A DNA stretch of 64,000 nt from JAYWGN01 sp043778255 (GTDB lineage: Bacteria; Bacteroidota; Bacteroidia; Chitinophagales; Chitinophagaceae). The stretch covers positions 30,854 through 94,853 of the forward strand of contig JAYWGN010000040.1 of NCBI GenBank assembly GCA_043778255.1. Reading direction: 5' to 3'. The translations under genes and the position numbers were made by a program. A model generated the notes under the pieces. It saw only the letters and a program-made list of their open reading frames with translations, was not told the origin of the DNA and ran no database searches. This document shows positions 52,933-62,339 of this stretch, one piece after another. The first letter of the stretch is position 1; the number at the start of each line of letters is the position of its first letter.

Positions 52933-55338
52933 ATGTTAAGGCAGTTAATTTGTAGCATCTTTTTATCATTATTATTGCAAAATGCAATAGCACAGTATAT
53001 TACTAATGCCAATGCTACTACTATTAATTGTCATTGCTACCAACTTACCGATGCCGCAAATAACCAAGCAGGTAGTGTATGGAATAGTAATAAAATAAAC
53101 TTAACCCAACCCTTTAATTATAGCTTTGATGTATATTATGGTTGTGCCGATGCTAACGGTGCCGATGGCATTTCCTTTATACTACAACCAGTAAGCACTA
53201 GTATAGGTAGTACTGGCGGTGGCTTAGGCTTTAGTGGCATTACACCATCGGTTGGTGTACTTATGGATACCTACCAAAATACATCGGAGGGCGACCCAAC
53301 TTACGACCATATAAGCATTAATACCAATGGTAATGTAAGCCATACAACGGCTACTAATTTGGCAGGGCCAGTTACTATTATAGATGGTAACGATAATGCC
53401 GAAGATTGTGCTTGGCATGTAGTAAAGATAGTGTGGGAACCTACTACACTAAACCTTGCAGCTTATGTTGACGGTGTGCTAAGGGTGCAAACTACATTGG
53501 ATATGACTAACACCATATTTGGCGGTAACCCAAATGTATATTGGGGCTTTAGTGCAAGTACAGGTGGGCTTAATAATGTTCAAAAATTTTGTACTCGACT
53601 CAACGGCACTATCAATAATACTATTGTAAACAATGCTACTTGCCTTGGGCAGCCTGTTACATTTGTTGGTATGGTTGATGCTTTTATACCTATAAGCAGC
53701 TACTACTGGGACTTTGGCGATAATACCACTGCTACTCAACAAAACCCTCCTCCACATAATTATACTACTGCTGGTACTTACAATGTTAAGTTTGCTATTA
53801 ATGCAATAGATGGTTGTACTAGTGATACTGCATACCAAACTGTAATAATTGGGGCATATCCTACAGCTACATTTACTGTAAATAATGCCTGCCAAAGTAA
53901 CTCCGTAATATTAAATTCCACCGCTACAATTACTGCCACTACCACTATTGCTAACTATGGTTGGCTGGTTGATGGGCAGGTACTAGCCAACCAACAACAA
54001 ATTAATACATCCACAATGAGTGTAGGTAGCCATACTGTAAAGCACTTTGTAACAAGCAGTGTTGGTTGTGTAAGTGATACTGCTTATGGCAGTTTTGTAG
54101 TATATCCTAAGCCTACTACAGCCTTTACCGTTAACGATACTTGTGAAGGCAAACCAACTATTTTACAAACTATTAATAGTAATGCAACATTACAATATAG
54201 TTGGTATATTGATGGTACTTTTATTGCTAATGCAACTACCATTACCAACATTTATGCAGTAGGCACACATACCGTAAAGCATTACGCTACAAGTACCGAT
54301 GATTGTGTAAGCGATACCGGCTATGGTACATTTAATGTATATGCAATACCAAATGCAGCTATACTATATAACGATACTTGTATAGGCCGCCCCGTAACTT
54401 TAAGTACCAATACTAATAGCCCTAACATAAGCTATAAGTGGCTTGTAGATGGTGTGCCTGTAGCAACTACACAAACTTATACTAGCTCCAGCTACACAAT
54501 AGGTACACATACTGCACAATTAATTATTACTAACTTTGGTAAATGTAGTAATAGCAGCAGCCAAACATTTACTATATACAACAAGCCAATTATAAGTGGC
54601 ACAGCCACGGCAGTTTGTATTAATCAGCCTACTATATTTACAGCTAATTTACTTAATCCGCCATTTGCAACTATACAATACAATTGGTTATTTGCCGATG
54701 GTACAACCTTGGTTGGGCAATCAATTTCAAAAACATTTGCCAACCCAATAGCCTCTGCTGTAAAGCTTTACACTACTAATAATGGCACTTGCAATAGTGA
54801 TACTATAATAGTGCCTTTTACCGTTACTAAAGCCTTTGCTTTTGCAGGTAATGATACTACAGTAGTTCAAAATCAACCCTTTTTGCTTAATGGTAGTAGC
54901 AATGGTATTACTAACAGCTGGCAACCTGCCATTTACCTCAATAATAATACACTACTTAACCCTACAGGTATATTAGCAGCCGATCAATTATTTACACTAA
55001 CTACCACTACTGCACAAGGTTGTATAGGTACTAGTACTGTATTGGTAAAAGTGTTTACAGGTTCGGCTATATACGTACCCAATGTATTTACCCCAAATGC
55101 CGATGGTAAAAACGATATTTTAATACCCCTTTATATAGGCATTAAAGAGTTGAGTTACTTTAATATATACAACCGTTGGGGGCAATTGATATTTAGTACC
55201 AATAACCTTACAAAGGGTTGGAATGCCCTGTACAAAGGCACTCCACAGCCTGTTACCAATTATATATGGGTAATAAAAGCTACCGATTATTTAGGTAAAG
55301 TATATACACTCAAAGGCAATGCGCTACTTATAAGGTAG
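52933..55338 (+). CDS. Lectin/PKD protein with T9SS type B (CHU_C) sorting domain
   Basis: An 801-residue surface or secreted protein. A signal peptide (cut near NAIAQ, about 22) is followed by an L-type lectin-like domain (about 25-235: DAANNQAGSVWNSNKINL, ADGISFILQP, HISINTNGNV, VKIVWEP), a PKD domain (YYWDFGDNTTATQQNP, about 255-310), several further Ig-like repeats with recurring Cys and GSHTVKHF/GTHTVKHY motifs, and the type B sorting domain VPNVFTPNADGKNDIL to NRWGQLIF. It probably binds glycans on the cell surface. Confidence 0.9.
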   Translation: MLRQLICSIFLSLLLQNAIAQYITNANATTINCHCYQLTDAANNQAGSVWNSNKINLTQPFNYSFDVYYGCADANGADGISFILQPVSTSIGSTGGGLGFSGITPSVGVLMDTYQNTSEGDPTYDHISINTNGNVSHTTATNLAGPVTIIDGNDNAEDCAWHVVKIVWEPTTLNLAAYVDGVLRVQTTLDMTNTIFGGNPNVYWGFSASTGGLNNVQKFCTRLNGTINNTIVNNATCLGQPVTFVGMVDAFIPISSYYWDFGDNTTATQQNPPPHNYTTAGTYNVKFAINAIDGCTSDTAYQTVIIGAYPTATFTVNNACQSNSVILNSTATITATTTIANYGWLVDGQVLANQQQINTSTMSVGSHTVKHFVTSSVGCVSDTAYGSFVVYPKPTTAFTVNDTCEGKPTILQTINSNATLQYSWYIDGTFIANATTITNIYAVGTHTVKHYATSTDDCVSDTGYGTFNVYAIPNAAILYNDTCIGRPVTLSTNTNSPNISYKWLVDGVPVATTQTYTSSSYTIGTHTAQLIITNFGKCSNSSSQTFTIYNKPIISGTATAVCINQPTIFTANLLNPPFATIQYNWLFADGTTLVGQSISKTFANPIASAVKLYTTNNGTCNSDTIIVPFTVTKAFAFAGNDTTVVQNQPFLLNGSSNGITNSWQPAIYLNNNTLLNPTGILAADQLFTLTTTTAQGCIGTSTVLVKVFTGSAIYVPNVFTPNADGKNDILIPLYIGIKELSYFNIYNRWGQLIFSTNNLTKGWNALYKGTPQPVTNYIWVIKATDYLGKVYTLKGNALLIR

Positions 55339-55404
55339 CCTTATACTGTAGTTTTTTGTTTTAATTGCTATCGCAAAAAATGTGCTGCTTTTTTCAATAA
55401 ATTA

Positions 55405-55806
55405 CTATAACCAATTATACACTATATCCAATTCCACATCGGGGTGGAGGCTACGGTGTACAGGGCAGGTATGCCCTACTCTTTCTAATATAGTTTTTAA
55501 TTTATCATCAACGATAGCAGTAAAGTTTATGGTTACTGCAATTTTGCCAATTCGCCGAGGGTCGGTAATCATATATTTGGTAACATCAAATGTGGTGTTA
55601 TCAATATTAATTTCCATATCGGTAGCCTTCATAGCAATAGTAGTTACAATGCAGGTAGCAAGGCTTACACATAGCAAATCGGTAGGGCTAAATCTTTCAC
55701 CTTTGCCACGGTTATCGGTTGGGGCATCGGTATCTATTACAGTACCACTTTGTATATGTGTAGCTGTACATCTCAAATTTCCTGTATAAATGATTGTTGC
55801 TGTCAT
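55405..55806 (-). CDS. OsmC-family peroxide-reducing protein
   Basis: A 133-residue OsmC/Ohr-type protein, which reduces organic hydroperoxides with two redox Cys. Both are visible: one in LLCVSLATCIVTTIA and one in VGHTCPVHRSLHP. It starts TATIIYTGNLRCTATH and contains GERFSPTDLL. The subgroup is the YhfA/OsmC-like rather than Ohr. It is divergent from the next gene. Confidence 0.9.
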   Translation of the reverse strand: MTATIIYTGNLRCTATHIQSGTVIDTDAPTDNRGKGERFSPTDLLCVSLATCIVTTIAMKATDMEINIDNTTFDVTKYMITDPRRIGKIAVTINFTAIVDDKLKTILERVGHTCPVHRSLHPDVELDIVYNWL

Positions 55807-55847
55807 AGTTTTTTTTGCATAAATTTACATTGTAAAACGTTACCGAA

Positions 55848-56627
55848 ATGAATAAATTATTAATAGTAATAAGTATAGTGTGTACTACACTACAATTAGC
55901 AGCACAAACCAAAAAAGAAAGAAAAGCCATAAGGTCCGAAAAAATAAGTGCACTTATAAAACAAGAAGAAGAAGGCGTACTTATTTATAAAAAACATACA
56001 ATATATGGTGGCAGTATAACTACAGACGGGTACGGTGGTTTTTTTGAAAAAGGTATAAAACAAGATAAGAAAAAAACAACTTTGCTACGTATTGAATTGT
56101 TTGAAAAAAAACATATAAAAGAATATAAAACTGCTGTATCGGCTAATAATTTGGGGCAAATAAATTCAGCAGTTTATGCAAAACTCAATAATTTTTACCA
56201 ACTCAAATTTGGGTATGGTTTGCAATACTTAATAGGTAGTAAGGGCAACAAAAATGGTATTGAAGTATCGGCTGTGGGTGTAGGTGGGCTTAGCCTTGGC
56301 CTCGAAAAGCCTTACTATTACAACGTTGTGGACAATATGGGTAAGCCTAACAAAGTAACTTTTGATACTGATGATACAGTGCAATACACCATTACAGGTG
56401 CAAGTGGTGTAACCTACGGTTTAAATAAAACAAAAATTAAACCGGGCATATTTGTAAAAACTGGTTTACGGTTTGACTATGGTCGCCTTAACGAAGCTGT
56501 AAGTGCGGTTGATGTAGGTATTACTGCCGAATTTTATAGCAAAAAAATTAGACAAATGTTTGCACTCAAGGAACGCCAATTTTTCTTTGGAGCTTACATT
56601 GCAATGCTAATTGGCAAACGTAAATAA
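55848..56627 (+). CDS. Hypothetical protein with signal peptide, barrel-like C-terminus
   Basis: A 259-residue protein with a signal peptide (cut after QLAAQ, about 20), a very basic segment (KKERKAIRSEK), and then alternating hydrophobic patterns such as LKFGYGLQYLIGSK, EVSAVGVGGLSLGLEK, PGIFVKTGLRFDYG and AVDVGITAEFYSK, suggesting outer-membrane beta strands. I do not recognise the family. It ends at a strong bidirectional terminator. Confidence 0.7.
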   Translation: MNKLLIVISIVCTTLQLAAQTKKERKAIRSEKISALIKQEEEGVLIYKKHTIYGGSITTDGYGGFFEKGIKQDKKKTTLLRIELFEKKHIKEYKTAVSANNLGQINSAVYAKLNNFYQLKFGYGLQYLIGSKGNKNGIEVSAVGVGGLSLGLEKPYYYNVVDNMGKPNKVTFDTDDTVQYTITGASGVTYGLNKTKIKPGIFVKTGLRFDYGRLNEAVSAVDVGITAEFYSKKIRQMFALKERQFFFGAYIAMLIGKRK

Positions 56628-56655
56628 TAACCTTTGTTATAAAAAAATAAGTAGA

Positions 56656-56694
56656 TATACAAAAAGCCATTTTTTTGAAATGGCTTTTTGTATA
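56656..56694. terminator. Perfect bidirectional terminator
   Basis: TATACAAAAAGCCATTT (56656-56672) pairs perfectly with AAATGGCTTTTTGTATA (56678-56694), with A/T runs on both sides, between convergent genes. Confidence 0.9.
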
Positions 56695-56715
56695 AACTTA
56701 ATAGGTTACTACTTA

Positions 56716-57318
56716 CTAGAAATTTTTGCTTCCGTTTGCTTGGTATTGATAACGGAATGTGTAGTAACGAGTGGCTTCTAATCCTGTTGGGCTAGCCGGT
56801 GCATCTTTATAATAACTCAATATTTCTAACTTTGCATACTTGCCAGTAGCGGTACGTATTATTAATATTCGGCCAGGTATTGGGGCTATTATATTAGTAG
56901 TAGCATCATAATTGTACCAACCTTTGCCACTGCCACCTGTTATTGCATATACTGGTGCTGCATCTACTTTAAATGTACTATCGGCACTTATAGTGGCATA
57001 GTTGCTGTAGCTTACAGCCGTTTGTACAAATGCACCACCAACACCAGGACCACTACTACCAGCATTAGCAAGTATTGTAGTGCCTCTAAATGCAATATCC
57101 CATTTGGTTGTTGCTGAGTCAGTAAAGGGAACAGCCTCATTATTAGCTAAACTATAAAAGGCAAAATGCCCACCAGTAATACTAGCATCGGCAACTAGGT
57201 TACTTTGGCTTTTACTTTGTACCGTGTTTTCGTCCATTTTTGTTTCATCTTTTTTGCATGCTGCAAATAATAATGTGCAAAGTGCAATTAGGGTAAGTTT
57301 GTTGTTCATTTTTTTCAT
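56716..57318 (-). CDS. HmuY-family heme-binding lipoprotein
   Basis: HmuY proteins capture heme outside the cell and hand it to a TonB receptor. This 200-residue lipoprotein (lipobox ending FAAC, Cys21) shows the family core: KWDIAFRGTTILANAG, GSGKGWYNYD, APIPGRILIIRTATGKYAK and EILSYYKDAP, ending with RYYTFRYQYQANGS. It follows a TonB receptor gene by 7 bp, so the pair is one operon. The heme-ligating His residues of the Porphyromonas protein are not obviously conserved. Confidence 0.92.
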   Translation of the reverse strand: MKKMNNKLTLIALCTLLFAACKKDETKMDENTVQSKSQSNLVADASITGGHFAFYSLANNEAVPFTDSATTKWDIAFRGTTILANAGSSGPGVGGAFVQTAVSYSNYATISADSTFKVDAAPVYAITGGSGKGWYNYDATTNIIAPIPGRILIIRTATGKYAKLEILSYYKDAPASPTGLEATRYYTFRYQYQANGSKNF

Positions 57319-57325
57319 TGTGGGG

Positions 57326-59413
57326 TTATTTTTTTTGTTGTGTAATTTTATATTTTACTGTTACGTAATAGTTTATGCCTGGGTTATTAAGTAGCCAACG
57401 GGTATCCTTGTAGTTGGTTACATTATCTACACCAGTTTGTAATTGCAACCCTTTTTTAAAAATTTTACCGGCACTCATATTTACTTGTGCATAGCCTTTA
57501 GCATATTCATCGTTGCGGTTAAGTATAAGGTTGCCATCTTTATCTTGCACTCCCCATTTGCTACGTGTTAGCAACCTAATGTTGCCAAACCAGCCTAACT
57601 TTTCATTATTGTAATATAGTTTTATATTACCCAAGTGTGTAGCTGTATTATTTAGTCCACCATAATCACTACGGGCCAATTGAACAGAAGTTAAGCTACC
57701 TTCTTTTTTGCCAAATACTTTACCAGCCTTTATTTCATTAAGTATATCTTTATCGGCGGTTTGTAAGTATTGGTAGCCTACTTGTACTTGTATATATTTA
57801 TTAAGGGTATAGTTACCTTCCATTTCTACACCTTGTGTTAGTGCATTTTTTACATTAAAATAAGAAAATACAGGGGCAAAATTATTAGTAAAGGCAACTA
57901 CTTTATTTACAATTTGGTTGGTAATATCGTTTTTAAATACATTTAGCTTTGCTGAAAAATTAGCGTTATTATTATACTGCAAACCAATATTAACACCTGT
58001 TGAAGTTTCGGGTTTAAGTAGTGTAAGGTTAGCAGCATCTGCCGTAAGGCTATTTAATTTGCCTTGTTGTTGTTGTAGTAGTAGCTGGGCATAACTTATT
58101 TCGTTAGCACCATATACTATATAACCACCTGCTACATTGTTAGTAAAGTTTAAAAACTGCTGTCGGTAATCAGGTGCTTTATAACCAGCACCATAGCTTA
58201 TATTAACTCGCCATTTTTTTGTAAAAGCATAACTAGCAGCTACTTTAGGGCTTACTTTGGCTTGGTAAGTTTTGTTATCATCGTATCTAACACCTGCTAT
58301 TATATTTAATTTATTGGTTACACTCCAGTCGTTTTGTAGGTAACTATATAGCTGTGTATTTTTTCTTATGCCACTGTATCGGTTTGTATTTAACCGCTCT
58401 TCTAGTAAGCCTATACCAAGTGTGGTAGTATTATTTTTAGTAAGGTTATAATCAGTTTGGTTTTCTACTCTATAATAATTTTGTTTAAAATAATCGTAGT
58501 AGTATATACTGCCGTCTGTGTTTTTAGTTTCAATAGTTTCGGCTCGGTATTGTGTGCTGTAAAGCCTTAGCTGATTTTTTAATGTTTTCTTTATGGTAGA
58601 GTATATATTTAGGCTATGGTTATATTCTGTAATATCATTTTTACCATTGGTTATAGTCAAGTTATCTATTTGATTTTGTCCATTTTGTTTTTCTTGGTAT
58701 AGCTTATTGCTATAGGTTATTTTTGAATGTGCAAATGGTTGGTAGTTTACTTTTATTTGTCCTGTATAGTTGGTGTAAGGCTCAGTTGTTTTGCCCACTG
58801 TATTAGGGTTAAAGTCATACCCATCGGTATGGTAGCGGTTGCCAAATACAGTAATGTTGCCATTTTTAAATACTGTTGCGGCACTAATATTAGCATCGGT
58901 AGTATTAAACCTTGCTGCTCTCAACTGTGTTGTTAAAGTGTTGCTAGTTGGGCTATTGGTTATTATATTTATAACACCTGCAAGTGCCTCACTGCCGTAC
59001 AAGCTGCTCGAAGGTCCTTTTACAATTTCTATTTTTTTTATATTATTTACAGTTATTCTGTTAAGGTCGAGTACACCACCGTTGCGGCCTACAATAGGTT
59101 CACCATCTATTAGTATCAATGTATAATCGGGGCTAAGGCCTTGCATTTGTATGCCACTACCAAAGCTATTGGTTATATATAAGCCACTTTGTTCTTGCAA
59201 TATATCTTGTAACCTCAAGCTTCCACTTTGCTGTATTTGCTGTTGTTTTACAATAGTAACAGGCACAGCAATATTCCCTAATTTTCTTTCTGTTCGGGTT
59301 GCAGTTACTACTACTTCATCGTATTGGTTTACAATTGTAGTATCTTTTTTTATTTGGGCAAAAATGCTATTGTGGGTACTAATTAGTAAAATAAATACAA
59401 CTACGTTTTTCAT
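57326..59413 (-). CDS. TonB-dependent receptor, probable heme receptor partner of HmuY
   Basis: From the ATG at 59413, 695 residues. A signal peptide (STHNSIFAQ) precedes a TonB box region, the plug (VVVTATRTERKLGNIAVPVTI to GVINIITN, about 35-155) and a barrel with the GYKAPDYRQQFL (FRAP-like) and LKPETSTGVNIG motifs of cobalamin/heme-type receptors. The frame opens at 59482, but a -7 box TACTTTTG (minus strand 59425-59418) lies just before 59413. The substrate is inferred to be heme from the HmuY gene 7 bp downstream. Confidence 0.88.
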   Translation of the reverse strand: MKNVVVFILLISTHNSIFAQIKKDTTIVNQYDEVVVTATRTERKLGNIAVPVTIVKQQQIQQSGSLRLQDILQEQSGLYITNSFGSGIQMQGLSPDYTLILIDGEPIVGRNGGVLDLNRITVNNIKKIEIVKGPSSSLYGSEALAGVINIITNSPTSNTLTTQLRAARFNTTDANISAATVFKNGNITVFGNRYHTDGYDFNPNTVGKTTEPYTNYTGQIKVNYQPFAHSKITYSNKLYQEKQNGQNQIDNLTITNGKNDITEYNHSLNIYSTIKKTLKNQLRLYSTQYRAETIETKNTDGSIYYYDYFKQNYYRVENQTDYNLTKNNTTTLGIGLLEERLNTNRYSGIRKNTQLYSYLQNDWSVTNKLNIIAGVRYDDNKTYQAKVSPKVAASYAFTKKWRVNISYGAGYKAPDYRQQFLNFTNNVAGGYIVYGANEISYAQLLLQQQQGKLNSLTADAANLTLLKPETSTGVNIGLQYNNNANFSAKLNVFKNDITNQIVNKVVAFTNNFAPVFSYFNVKNALTQGVEMEGNYTLNKYIQVQVGYQYLQTADKDILNEIKAGKVFGKKEGSLTSVQLARSDYGGLNNTATHLGNIKLYYNNEKLGWFGNIRLLTRSKWGVQDKDGNLILNRNDEYAKGYAQVNMSAGKIFKKGLQLQTGVDNVTNYKDTRWLLNNPGINYYVTVKYKITQQKK

Positions 59414-59417
59414 AATG

Positions 59418-59425
59418 CAAAAGTA
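59418..59425 (-). promoter_or_regulatory. -7 promoter box (TACTTTTG) of the heme-uptake operon
   Basis: Exact match to TAnnTTTG on the minus strand, 4 bp before the ATG at 59413, predicting a leaderless or nearly leaderless mRNA and fixing the start of the receptor. Confidence 0.5.
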
Positions 59426-59522
59426 TTTTGTTAAAAAAAACAAAACGTCATACCAATGTAAATACAAGTTTTGCAAGGTCATACAATTGTAATATTTATT
59501 ATTGCTGTACCTTACAGCCGTT

Positions 59523-60626
59523 ATGCAAGTTGTGTTATATATAAGTTTATTAGTGGTAGTATATACCTATATACTTTATCCTGTTATATTGTTTTTTTTA
59601 TCAACAACTAGCAAAAAAACATTTATAGTAAGCCCAATACCACAAAGTATTACAGTAATAATACCTGCATTTAACGAAGTGCATCTAATACAGCAAAAAA
59701 TAGAGAATACCCTAGCTATAACCAATGGTGTAACCACACAAATAGTATTAGTAAGTACAGGCAGTACAGATGGTACACAGCACTACACACACCCTAATAT
59801 TACACATATAAGTGGTCCTGAAAGGTTGGGCAAACCCTCCGCCATAAACCAAGCTTTACTAATAGCAACTGGGCAAATTGTACTATTAACCGATGCTAAT
59901 ACTATACTTAATGTAGGTGCTATACAGGCTGTATTACCTTTATTTGCTAATGCTACCACAGGTGCAGTATCTGGCGAAAAAACATTTAACCAAATAAATA
60001 AAGCTTTACTAGCCGAGAATATATATTGGAGCTTAGAAGCAAAGCTAAAGCAATTAGAAGCTAATTATAATACTGTAGTTGGTGCAGCAGGTGAGCTATT
60101 TGTTGTAAGGCGTAAGTTGCTACAACCTTTGCCAGCCAACGTTATCCTCGATGATTTTTATATAGCCATGCAGGTAATACAACAAGGCTACACTATCAAT
60201 TATACACCACTTGCTATTGCCACCGAAGCGCCATCTTTACATTTATACGATGAGTATAACCGCCGTGTACGTATAGCAAGTGGTGCTATGCAATGGCTGT
60301 GTAATTATGGGTTGGTATCTTTTTTTAAGTATCCTATTAGGGTTCAATGGCAGTTGTTTTCTCATCGTATATGCAGGTGGGTAGTAGCACCAATAGCCCT
60401 GCTTATTTTTACTATCTTTTGTATGCTTATTCAGCCATATATTTACATACCTATTATATATTTTTGTTTGGCAGCAGTTGGGTATATATTACAGCAGTTT
60501 AATAAGCCTACTAAGTTATTTTATTTCCCTTTTTATTTTTTATTTATACATATATGTATGGGTATTGGCTTTGTCAAATATAGTGTGGGTAAGCATACCA
60601 TACTATGGAAAAAAGCTAACCGATAA
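59523..60626 (+). CDS. Family 2 glycosyltransferase (membrane, processive-type layout)
   Basis: A GT2 enzyme with 367 residues from the ATG at 59523. It starts with a membrane segment, then the GT-A domain: ITVIIPAFNEVHLIQQKIE, VLVSTGSTDGTQ, LLTDANTIL (metal-binding Asp) and LDDFYIAMQVIQQGY, with RRVRIASGAMQWL near the usual QxxRW position, followed by three membrane segments. It should add sugars to a surface glycan; donor and acceptor are unknown. It is divergent from the heme operon and its 3' end borders the B palindromes. Confidence 0.88.
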   Translation: MQVVLYISLLVVVYTYILYPVILFFLSTTSKKTFIVSPIPQSITVIIPAFNEVHLIQQKIENTLAITNGVTTQIVLVSTGSTDGTQHYTHPNITHISGPERLGKPSAINQALLIATGQIVLLTDANTILNVGAIQAVLPLFANATTGAVSGEKTFNQINKALLAENIYWSLEAKLKQLEANYNTVVGAAGELFVVRRKLLQPLPANVILDDFYIAMQVIQQGYTINYTPLAIATEAPSLHLYDEYNRRVRIASGAMQWLCNYGLVSFFKYPIRVQWQLFSHRICRWVVAPIALLIFTIFCMLIQPYIYIPIIYFCLAAVGYILQQFNKPTKLFYFPFYFLFIHICMGIGFVKYSVGKHTILWKKANR

Positions 60627-60643
60627 TTAATTTGTATTTAGTT

Positions 60644-60689
60644 ATACCGTGCCAAATTCAACCTTTTTTATATGGTTTTGGCACGCTAT
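60644..60689. repeat. Palindrome B1, downstream of ATPase-nuclease B
   Basis: Arms ATACCGTGCCAAA (60644-60656) and TTTGGCACGCTAT (60677-60689) complement at 12 of 13 positions around a 20-bp T-rich centre. Confidence 0.85.
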
Positions 60690-60710
60690 CCAAAATCTAA
60701 ACATTATTTT

Positions 60711-60756
60711 ATAGCGTGCCAAAATAGGCTCTTTTTACCCCATTTTGGCACGCTAT
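60711..60756. repeat. Palindrome B2, 12 bp from the stop of ATPase-nuclease B
   Basis: Perfect 15-bp arms ATAGCGTGCCAAAAT (60711-60725) and ATTTTGGCACGCTAT (60742-60756), 16-bp centre. Might also end transcription, given the T5 in the loop, but the arms are longer and more conserved than a terminator needs. Confidence 0.9.
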
Positions 60757-60768
60757 ACTTATACTAAG

Positions 60769-62196
60769 TTAGCTACTAAATAAGTCATCAATTAGCAATT
60801 GATTATCTATTAAGCCAATGCTATATTGGTTTGTAGCAAATCCGTAGGTACTTATAGCCGTACAAAATATTACTTTTTTTGTTTTTGTTTCAGCTCTAAA
60901 AATATTGATTTTTTGTTGCAGTTCTGTTGCATAATTTTTAGTTATTTCAAATGGTTTGTTATAGTATTTTATTTCAAATAGGTTAATGGTATTATCGTTT
61001 CTATCGAGTAGCAAATCAACCTGTGCGGTAGCATTAAGTGTACCGCCTTGCCAAGTACTTTCGTAGCTATGTATGCCACCAATTTGCAAGGCATTTTTTA
61101 TTTGGGCTATATGCTTTGTGCATAATGCCTCAAAGGCAAATCCACACCAACTTTTATATGATGGTGTATTAGCCAATAACATCCAACTGGTAGTAGCCAT
61201 TTTTTTTTGATATATAAATTTTAAATAAAACAAACTAAACTCATCAATAAGTTGGTATATAGTGCTATAACTAGTTTTGTTGTACGGTATTTTAGCAGCT
61301 ATAAAGCCAGATTGCTCTAACTCAAATAGTACTTTGGTAATTCGTTTGCCGCTTTTGAGTGCTAATTTAGTAATTATTGCAGTACGGCTTAAGCCATACT
61401 TATGCTTGGCTAGTAATAGTATTATTGCTACATGTAATTCGCTGTTTTCAAATAAGGCGGAGTACAAATTTTCAAACTCGTAGGTTAGTCTTCCATTTTT
61501 TTTAAAGTATAATTGCTCTATACTTTGTGTAGCGCTGTGCCCAGGTTGTATATAGTTAAGGTACTCTGGTATGCCACCAATAGCCATATATAATTGTACA
61601 AGTTGATAGTTATTGAGTTTTACATTGTTTGCAGCAAGATAATCGGAGGTTTCCTTTAGGGTTAATGGTTGTAAATTTATTTGTTGGGTTATACGGTTGT
61701 GTAACCCTCCAGTATTGTTAATAATGTTTTTTATCATCCAACTTGCTGCTGAGCCACATACTACTAACACTATATCATTGCGCTTTGTTGCCCAAGTATT
61801 CCAAAAGTAACCAAGGCTACTCAAAAAACCTGATTTTGGTGAATCCAACCAAGGTAATTCATCAAAGAATATTACTTTTTTTTGTTTGCTTTTTACTTTA
61901 GCAACGGCATCGCCCAACTGAACAAATGCTTCGGACCAATGCTTTGCTTTTACATGTATTGTTTTTTTAAAATGGCTGTTCATAGCATTTTTAAAATTCT
62001 CTAATTGCTCACCAGTATTTTTGTTATGATCTCCACATATCTCTATCACTATTTGTGCTTCAAACTGTTGTCGTATTAAGTACGTTTTGCCTACTCTTCG
62101 CCTACCATGTACGGCTACAAATTCCGATTGTGCTGATGCTAATAGCTTTTCTAGTATTGCTTTTTCTTCATCTCTTGCTAATATTTTTGTACTCAT
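60769..62196 (-). CDS. AAA-type ATPase fused to PD-(D/E)XK nuclease-like domain (copy B)
   Basis: A 475-residue paralogue of copy A with the same order of motifs: GRRRVGKT (31-38), VIFFDELPW, VCGSAASWMI, a shared NNTGGLHNRIT, a winged-helix region, and the nuclease-like end with GFAFEALC, AQVDLLLDRND and NLFEIKYYNKP. It differs from A enough (roughly half the residues) to be an old duplication. It is bracketed by five palindromes of a sequence unlike those of copy A: two after the stop and three before the start. Function is unknown. Confidence 0.88.
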   Translation of the reverse strand: MSTKILARDEEKAILEKLLASAQSEFVAVHGRRRVGKTYLIRQQFEAQIVIEICGDHNKNTGEQLENFKNAMNSHFKKTIHVKAKHWSEAFVQLGDAVAKVKSKQKKVIFFDELPWLDSPKSGFLSSLGYFWNTWATKRNDIVLVVCGSAASWMIKNIINNTGGLHNRITQQINLQPLTLKETSDYLAANNVKLNNYQLVQLYMAIGGIPEYLNYIQPGHSATQSIEQLYFKKNGRLTYEFENLYSALFENSELHVAIILLLAKHKYGLSRTAIITKLALKSGKRITKVLFELEQSGFIAAKIPYNKTSYSTIYQLIDEFSLFYLKFIYQKKMATTSWMLLANTPSYKSWCGFAFEALCTKHIAQIKNALQIGGIHSYESTWQGGTLNATAQVDLLLDRNDNTINLFEIKYYNKPFEITKNYATELQQKINIFRAETKTKKVIFCTAISTYGFATNQYSIGLIDNQLLIDDLFSS

Positions 62197-62207
62197 AACA
62201 ATAATTT

Positions 62208-62253
62208 ATACCGTGCCAAAACCTATCATTTTTACCCTGTTTTGGCACGCTAT
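62208..62253. promoter_or_regulatory. Palindrome B3, 11 bp before the start of ATPase-nuclease B
   Basis: Arms ATACCGTGCCAAAAC (62208-62222) and GTTTTGGCACGCTAT (62239-62253), one mismatch. On the minus strand it includes TAGGTTTTG, which is close to a -7 box with one extra T. It lies between the ATG at 62196 and any promoter, so binding here would block expression. Confidence 0.85.
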
Positions 62254-62274
62254 ACAAATATACACTTTTTAACT

Positions 62275-62320
62275 ATACCGTGCCAAATTATTACTTTTTT
62301 ACCTAGTTTTGGCACACTAT
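62275..62320. repeat. Palindrome B4
   Basis: Arms ATACCGTGCCAAA (62275-62287) and TTTGGCACACTAT (62308-62320), two mismatches, 20-bp centre with T6. Confidence 0.85.
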
Positions 62321-62339
62321 CACATTTTTTTAGTTCGGC

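Noticed and set aside
60711..60756. Palindrome B2 as an ordinary terminator of ATPase B
   Set aside because: It may help to end transcripts, but the same arm occurs at five sites, including three upstream of the start, so termination does not explain it.
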